Notes under the pieces: generated by a model
What the model was told of the DNA's origin: nothing
The model's database searches: none
Seen by the model: only the letters and a program-made list of their open reading frames with translations
Shown: positions 56,940 to 64,000 of the stretch, piece by piece
How positions within the stretch are numbered: position 1 is the first letter of the stretch
How the letters are laid out: each line of letters opens with the position of its first letter
Program-made: the position numbers and the translations under genes
DNA from: Nephrocerus scutellatus
Taxonomy: Eukaryota > Arthropoda > Insecta > Diptera > Pipunculidae
Direction of reading: 5' to 3'
Assembly: GCA_947095585.1 (NCBI GenBank)
Contig: OX352762.1
Coordinates: 44,070,018 to 44,134,017 of the forward strand
DNA length: 64,000 bases

Positions 56940-58462
56940 CCTAAATTTTAAAAGTTTTTTTTGCGGAAACAATACCACCAAAGTAAAAAAGTGCGAGTAC
57001 GCTATACAGTTTTAGAAAGCAAGATGTCTAACTAGGCAGAATTAAACCAGAAATTTTTTTTAAAGCTTTGCGAAAACGGGCCAGTGCGTTCAATTGTTGA
57101 ATTTGGCAATATACATATAGTCGCCATAGTTCCACAAAATAATTCGAACTTGATAGTGAAAAAGTGCGAACGCACTTTACCAGTATAATAGCCATTTGTG
57201 ACGAAAGCTCACTAAGTCTAGAAATGAATTGGTATCTAATTTAAAATTGAGTTCACCTTTTTTTGAGTTATTTTGTTTGATTCGAATTTAATTTAAAATT
57301 GAGTTTTTTTAATCGAATTTAATTTAGAATTGGGTTTTTTTTATTTTTTATTTTTTGAGTTTTTTTATTTTATTAACATTTAAACAGTAGTGTAAACTGC
57401 ATTTAGTAGTTGCTAATAAGTCATTAACCAAATTCTGCAACAGGTACGTCAACGAATCATGCCGGCAGGATATCATTGAATTCGACCAAGTAAGTTGTCA
57501 TTTACATAATTTTTTTATCCTTCCTTTTTGCTACAAAAAAAAAATTACTTTTAAATTTTAAATTTTGAAAAGAATAAAGAAACAGATTTTCTTTTATACA
57601 TATATAACGTTTCATTTTTATTATAAATTCTTGCATTCCTATTGAAATTTTGAATACATTTGAATACATTTTGTTGTTAAACACATATATATTATATACA
57701 CCTTCATATTTTAATTTTACATATTTTATCTTAATTTGAATAATTTAAAAATTTTTTTCTTTGAATAAAAAGTAATACATGTATTTGAAAGTTGAAAAAA
57801 TCAATACGTGACTTCTCATTGCCGTTGCCCATTGGGATTGGGTGGGAGGCATATTCCTATTGCTTAAATTTTTCATTGGTCCTCATCATGAGTGAGTAGA
57901 CGAGTTGGCTGGGATTGTTGATCCCACGGTGATTTTTCTCGGCGCTTTTCAGAAAATGACCCGACGGACTACGAACAGATGGACTTAGTAAAGTCGACCC
58001 TTTCCTTCATGATTTTGTGAGGCCTCGGTACAGGTGCAATCATGTCATTCCTTTTTAGATTTAATTAGCTAGTAAGTGAAAAAGAAAATTTTCTAAAAGA
58101 AGTTAAACTATCTTTTAAGAAAAGGAATGTTTTCTTTTGTTAATTTCGGTATAATTTTAGTTTAGAATAATATAGTTGTAAGTGTTTAAAATATAAAAAC
58201 AAAGGAATGACCTGGCTGCACCGCGCATGAGGGACGCTATCCTTTATTTCCTCCTTTATCCAGCCCCTTTTATTCCGATTTTCCACCTTTTTTTTTTCAA
58301 GTTTTTTTTATAAGTCGACACGACAATTTTTTTTGTTCATGACGAGGTGTCACTGCTAAGTGACAAGGACCACCCGTCTGACGAGCTTAGCCGAGCAATC
58401 GTGAGCGTGTCGCGACGTCCTTGACAGTGGCAGAACCCCTAGTGGGACCTCGCTCCATAACA

Positions 58463-60063
58463 ACCTCCACGAACCTATCGAAGAACTTTTTTCACAGCTA
58501 AACACCAAAGTCGAAGACTGTATACAAGTTGAAAAAAACAGGTAACATTCAAGGTAGATAATTCACAGAGATCACAGAGATCGGGGCGCGTTATCAGACG
58601 ACCTTCTCGGTTCAGGTAATCGTTCCTAACGTTCACTAGGCGTGGGTAGTGTGACAGCACAGACGTGCCCCCTGACGGGCGGATCGATAAGTTAGTCGAA
58701 ATGATATGCCTACCCGCCACTAGTTGGCATGACAATGGTCGCATTACCAGAGAAAACGGAAAGAAAAACGAGCGAACGTGCACTTCAAGAACAACGTAGA
58801 CAGTGTGAAAATCGAGGAAGTCATATTACATTTTTTTGACCCGCATTTCCGCGTTGTAATTAATTGTATTTAATAGTATAATCATAAGTAACTTTTAATT
58901 TGAATAGAGAGCGTTGTATCCTAAAATTAATTTAAGATTTTGTAATTAACGCCAAATAAGCCCCCACAGATTTCCTAAAATTCAACATTCATCTCAATCA
59001 TATTGCAAAGCGGTACATATGTAAGCTCTGAAATAAGAATGAGTTTCTATCAAGTTTTAAGATTTTTCATTGTTGGGACCATACGTCAATTAATAATTAA
59101 CGTTAAAGCTCGCCGTATTGAGCAAGAAAACAAAAGGCTCGCTATTTTGAGCAGAATCACCATCCACGCGCATATTCACAGCAGTACAAGACCAAACCAT
59201 TTACCTATTTTCTCTCGCCATTTTGAGAATTGGATTTCTTTCAGAATTTTTGCATTTTAGTTTTGTGCGAGCAAAGGAAAAGAAGTGCTTAAGACTTTTC
59301 ATCGTAAACTTTTATTGTAGAACTTAAATAGAAATATAAAATAGAACAATAAAATAATAAAATCAGAAAATGCTCGTCGTTTATATAATTTGAACAAAAT
59401 AATCTAGAATCACACTGACTGTCTATTATCCACAGATTCCACGTGCAACTGTGGCATTTTTCCGAGGAGTCGACCCGAAGACCTGCGTGTGCACATGGTC
59501 TTACGGTTCTTCAGTGGAAATAGTAAACCTGTGCTGAAAACTACATCAAGCTTAGCATTTTTTGAGCAACCCTGTTTCACTGCATTTAATACAGGACAAA
59601 AGAGTAAATTTATATAGACACTGCAGCTAATGTCCCAAAATTAAACAGCCATAAAACATCTACCTAAGATAACGTCAAACTTTCCTCATCAAACAATTAA
59701 GGAGATCAACATGATTGATTAGCCCAAACTGAAATTCAATAAATTCTGCCGTACAGCGATTGAGGGGTATAGAACGTCGATGTGATCCAGGATCCGTGAT
59801 CCTGAGTTCCAAAAACTGTATCAAGAGTTCATTTTAGAATATGAGAAAATCAATCACATGGAAGAAGTGCCACAGTCTAAAGTGCACACAGGATATTATT
59901 TTCCGCATCACGGAGTGCTCAGGCGTTCCAGCTTAACCACAAAATTGAGAGAAGTTTTTGACGGATCGGCAAAAACATCAACGGGATTTTTCCTGAATGA
60001 CTGTTTAGCCATCGGTCCAACCGTACAAGCAACGTTGTACGCAATCATTTTAAGATTCCGAGA
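58463..60063 (+). pseudogene. BEL/Pao remnant (leader and RT start)
   Basis: 58681-58943 matches the BEL leader at 41350-41612. 58944-59810 is decayed sequence where gag and protease should be (a spurious 85-codon frame at 59003-59260). 59810-60063 encodes RT N-terminus: EFQKLYQEFILEYEKINHME, TGYYFPHHGVLRRSSLTTKL, DGSAKTSTGFFLNDCLAIGP, ending at LRFRE. The element stops at 60063, where LTR sequence restarts. The 58463-58680 part is not recognised. Confidence 0.75.
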
Positions 60064-60129
60064 GAACAGTTTTGAAAATAAAAAAAGGCGATCTGTTGAA
60101 AATCACCCTATTCTACTTTTAAACCAGGT

Positions 60130-60855
60130 CCCGATTGTATGAACTCGGATAGACGATATAACCTAGGATTTATCGTCGTTTGCATTGTATGAATGAGCAA
60201 ATTTAACTATGGATTTTGTTTTATCCTCTGTTTTTATCTTCTCTTTTCGGTGGCTAAAACCGAGGATACAAAATGTTGTAGTTGATTTTTTGACGTTTTC
60301 AAATGTTCGCAGTTTGTTTTTGTTAATGTTTTTAATGAAATGGAGTCAAATAATAAACGTTTGAAAAAACAAGAATACGAAAATGTATTTTCAATTATGA
60401 AAACTATAAGGAACTAGTAAACAGTAAAAAACGGAAGCAGTTTCCAATAAAAACAAATGAAGCTTTAACTTAATTAACTAGACACTATCCAAAATCCAAA
60501 TGTATGTAAGCTGTATTTTATTGAATTCGAATTAGGAATTAAAACAACAATTGCACTGTCGAATTCCTTCTTTGGAATTTGAAAACCTACTGTTTGGCTG
60601 GTTTTTACATTCGAATTCCTTATTCGGATTCACATAAAATACAGCTGTAATTAGTTTTGAGATTTTCAGATTGTCAAACATAAACGAGAAAAAAGTGTTA
60701 CCACTCTAATAAAAACTGCTCTAAAACTGCTACAAAACAGAGGATATAAAAATATTTTAAATTGTTCATACAATAAGAAAAAAATAAAATTCTCGTAAAA
60801 AGATATATCTGTACTCTCGGATTTTATTTTTTCTATCCTCGTTCATACAATCGGG
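60130..60855. mobile_element. MITE, second copy
   Basis: Same ends (CCCGATTGTATGAACTCGGA and its inverse) and same length as 56214-56939, being part of the tandem duplication. Has a few substitutions; one creates a stop in the small ORF. Confidence 0.8.
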
Positions 60856-61137
60856 CCTAAATTTTAAAAGTTTTATTTGCGGAAACAATACCACCAAAGT
60901 AAAAAAAGTGCGAGTACGCTATACAGTTTTAGAAAGCAAGATGTCTAACTAGGCAGAATTAAACCAGAAATTTTTTTTTTAAAGCTTTGCAAAAACGGGC
61001 CAGTGCGTTCAATTGTTGAATTTGGCTATATACATATAGTCGCCATAGTTCCACAAAATAATTCGAACTTGATAGTGAAAAAGTGCGAACGCACTTTACC
61101 AGTATAATAGCCATTTGTGACGAAAGCTCACTAAGTT

Positions 61138-62614
61138 AATAAAGCTCCATTAACGATCATCGTACCAGCGTCGGAGCCTCCGCAACACATCCAAGATAAA
61201 AACCGCCAAGTTTTCAAAGCTTCCTAAGCTGTGGATCAAGTTTTTTTTTTATTGAGATCAATTTCATTTAAAAATTGAGTTTTTATTTTTCTGAGTATTT
61301 TTATTACTTGATTTAAAATTGAGTTTTTCTATTCTATCACTTGAACTAAAATTAAGTTCTATTCCAATCTAGAAATGAATTGGTATCTAATTTAAAATTG
61401 AGTTCACCTTTTTTTGAGTTATTTTGTTTGAATCGAATTTAATTTAAAATTGAGTTTTTTTAATCGAATTTAATTTAGACTTGGGTTTTTTTTATTTTTT
61501 ATTTATTGAGTTTTTTTATTTTATTTACATTTAAACAGTAGTGTAAACTGCATTTAGTAGTTGCTAATAAGTCATTAACCAAATTCTGCAACAGGTACGT
61601 CAACGAATCATGCCGGCAGGATATCATTGAATTCGACCAAGTAAGTTGTCATTTACATAATTTTTTTATCCTTCCTTTTTGCTACAAAAAAAAAATTACT
61701 TTTAAATTTTAAATTTTGAAAAGAATAAAGAAACAGATTTTCTTTTATACATATATAACGTTTCATTTTTATTATAAATTCTTGCATTCCTATTGAAATT
61801 TTGAATACATTTGAATACATTTTGTTGTTAAACACATATATATTATATACACCTTCATATTTTAATTTTACATATTTTATCTTAATTTGAATAATTTAAA
61901 GATTTTTTTCTTTGAATAAAAAGTAATACATGTATTTGAAAGTTGAAAAAATCAATACGTGACTTCTCATTGCCGTTGCCCATTGGGATTGGGTGGGAGG
62001 CATATTCCTATTGCTTAAATTTTTCATTGGTCCTCATCATGAGTGAGTAGACGAGTTGGCTGGGATTGTTGATCCCACGGTGATTTTTCTCGGCGCTTTT
62101 CAGAAAATGACCCGACGGACTACGAACAGATGGACTTAGTAAAGTCGACCCTTTCCTTCATGATTTTGTGAGGCCTCGGTACAGGTGCAATCATGTCATT
62201 CCTTTTTAGATTTAATTAGCTAGTAAGTGAAAAAGAAAATTTTCTAAAAGAAGTTAAACTATCTTTTAAGAAAAGGAATGTTTTCTTTTGTTAATTTCGG
62301 TATAATTTTAGTTTAGAATAATATAGTTGTAAGTGTTTAAAATATAAAAACAAAGGAATGACCTGGCTGCACCGCGCATGAGGGACGCTATCCTTTATTT
62401 CCTCCTTTATCCAGCCCCTTTTATTCCGATTTTCCACCTTTTTTTTCAAGTTTTTTTTATAATTGTGGGACACGACAATTTTTTTTGTTCATGACGAGGT
62501 GTCACTGCTAAGTGACAAGGACCACCCGTCTGACGAGCTTAGCCGAGCAATCGTGAGCGTGTCGCGACGTCCTTGACAGTGGCAGAACCCCTAGTGGGAC
62601 CTCGCTCCATAACA
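61138..62614 (+). repeat. LTR body and end, second unit
   Basis: Contains the extra 61138-61372 stretch (TAATAAAGCTCCATTAACGA, then a T-run, TTGAGATCAATTTCATTTAA) whose second half matches the 5' LTR at 46893-47020, so the deletion happened in unit 1. Ends CTCCATAACA at 62614. Confidence 0.75.
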
Positions 62615-63975
62615 ACCTCCACGAACCTATCGAAGAACTTTTTTCACAGCTAAACACCAAAGTCGAAGACTGTATACAAGTTGAAAAAAACAGGTAACAT
62701 TCAAGGTAGATAATTCACAGAGATCACAGAGATCGGGGCGCGTTATCAGACGACCTTCTCGGTTCAGGTAATCGTTCCTAACGTTCACTAGGCGTGGGTA
62801 GTGTGACAGCACAGACGTGCCCCCTGACGGGCGGATCGATAAGTTAGTCGAAATGATATGCCTACCCGCCACTAGTTGGCATGACAATGGTCGCATTACC
62901 AGAGAAAACGGAAAGAAAAACGAGCGAACGTGCACTTCAAGAACAACGTAGACAGTGTGAAAATCGAGGAAGTCGTATTACATTTTTTTGACCCGCATTT
63001 CCGCGTTGTAATTAATTGTATTTAATAGTATAATCATAAGTAACTTTTAATTTGAATAGAGAGCGTTGTATCCTAAAATTAATTTAAGTTTTTGTAATTA
63101 ACGCCAAATAAGCCCCCACAGATTTCCTAAAATTCAACATTCATCTCAATCATATTGCAAAGCGGTACATATGTAAGCTCTGAAATAAGAATGAGTTTCT
63201 ATCAAGTTTTAAGATTTTTCATTATTAGGACCATACGTCAATTAATAATTAACGTTAAAGCTCGCCGTATTGAGCAAGAAAACAAAAGGCTCGCTATTTT
63301 GAGCAGAATCACCATCCACGCGCATATTCACAGCAGTACAAGACCAAACCATTTACCTATTTTCTCTCGCCATTTTGAGAATTGGATTTCTTTCAGAATT
63401 TTTGCATTTTAGTTTTGTGCGAGCAAAGGAAAAGAAGTGCTTAAGACTTTTCATCGTAAACTTTTATTGTAGAACTTAAATAGAAATATAAAATAGAACA
63501 ATAAAATAATAAAATCAGAAAATGCTCGTCGTTTATATAATTTGAACAAAATAATCTAGAATCACACTGACTGTCTATTATCCACAGATTCCACGTGCAA
63601 CTGTGGCATTTTTCCGAGGAGTCGACCCGAAGACCTGCGTGTGCACATGGTCTTACGGTTCTTCAGTGGAAATAGTAAACCTGTGCTGAAAACTACATCA
63701 AGCTTAGCATTTTTTGAGCAACCCTGTTTCACTGCATTTAATACAGGACAAAAGAGTAAATTTATATAGACACTGCAGCTAATGTCCCAAAATTAAACAG
63801 CCATAAAACATCTACCTAAGATAACGTCAAACTTTCCTCATCAAACAATTAAGGAGATCAACATGAATGATTAGCCCAAAATGAAATTCAATAAATTCTG
63901 CCGTACAGCGATTGAGGGGTATAGAACGTCGATGTGATCCAGGATCCGTGATCCTGAGTTCCAAAAACTGTATCA
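62615..63975 (+). pseudogene. BEL/Pao remnant, second unit
   Basis: Copy of 58463-59823 (leader at 62833-63095, small frame 63155-63412, then decayed gag region). It stops at CTGTATCAAG (63975), before the RT motifs retained in the first unit. Confidence 0.8.
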
Positions 63976-64000
63976 AGATTTTAATTTAGAATTGGGTTTT
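63976..64000 (+). repeat. Start of a third LTR fragment at window edge
   Basis: TTTTAATTTAGAATTGGGTT matches the LTR body near 57317. The switch from BEL to LTR happens where both share ATTTTAGAAT-like sequence. The array may go on beyond the window. Confidence 0.55.

Larger units (their letters stand above)
54958..58462 (+). repeat. Long direct repeat, probable 3' LTR of mdg3-like Gypsy
   Basis: Partner of 45690-48259, ending at the same CTCGCTCCATAACA. It is longer because it has three instead of two ~128-bp units, an extra palindromic bit at 55480-55521 and a 726-bp MITE, but lacks about 235 bp kept in the next copy (61138-61372). The body contains a conserved purine run AAAAGGGGGAAAGAGA (about 55597) and, near its end, the block GACGAGGTGTCACTG to CTCCATAACA shared by all three copies. 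Confidence 0.65.
60064..63975 (+). repeat. Second unit of ~3.9-kb tandem duplication
   Basis: Repeats 56148-59823 in order: end of the ~128-bp unit, MITE, LTR body, LTR end (62614), BEL leader and remnant. Matching points give offsets of 3,916 bp before and 4,151-4,152 bp after an extra stretch at 61138-61372 that unit 1 lacks. Only a few differences per kb by eye. Its join at 60063 sits in the BEL RT codons next to GAACAG. Confidence 0.92.

Noticed and set aside
58475..58783. 102-codon minus frame repeated exactly at 62627-62935
   Set aside because: Identity comes from the recent tandem duplication, and the DNA is the BEL leader; no protein motif.

Overview
The window is an AT-rich, gene-poor block of an insect nuclear genome made almost entirely of nested mobile elements and satellites. 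The mixture points to an insect, most likely a fly: insect-type mitochondrial gene order in a nuclear copy, a Loa-type non-LTR element with RNase H, roo-like BEL/Pao elements with an env, several Ty3/Gypsy lineages, a mariner-like element and insect-type Helitrons. No ordinary host protein gene, functional nuclear tRNA, rRNA or CRISPR array was recognised. The setting resembles heterochromatin.

Layout. 1-4107 is a heptamer satellite (CATATTT)n. 4108-13190 holds two decayed copies of one Jockey/CR1-type non-LTR element, sharing a structured 3' UTR, with minisatellite-bearing non-autonomous elements between and inside them. 13190-16740 is a ~100-bp G-rich minisatellite interrupted by another minisatellite-bearing element and by a nuclear mitochondrial insertion (cytb, trnP, trnT, nad4L), itself split by a non-autonomous Helitron. 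16718-25702 is a tandem duplication of a composite block (Helitron helicase end, antisense Loa element, BEL/Pao RT fragment); the two units have suffered different later deletions.

25286-41612 is a roo-like BEL/Pao element (pol, env, LTR, then primer-binding-site-like leader) opened by two insertions. One is a long-inverted-repeat element at 26054-31616, flanked by ATATAC and carrying a truncated antisense Gypsy. The other is a complete antisense BEL/Pao provirus at 33973-40071 with a CACGT target-site duplication, sitting inside env. 42740-45470 is a broken CsRn1-like Gypsy.

45690-58462 is an mdg3-like Gypsy whose internal region (with an internally deleted mariner) lies between very long direct repeats that may be LTRs. 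56148-63975 is a near-identical ~3.9-kb tandem duplication of LTR, MITE and BEL remnant sequence, with a third copy apparently starting at the window edge.

The coding regions are broken by stops, frameshifts or deletions, so these parts do not form a working system. Their value is the readable order of events: nested insertions with intact target-site duplications, two large tandem duplications, and several non-coding families (a structured non-LTR 3' end, minisatellite-bearing elements, a long-inverted-repeat element, a 726-bp MITE) that I could not match to a named family.
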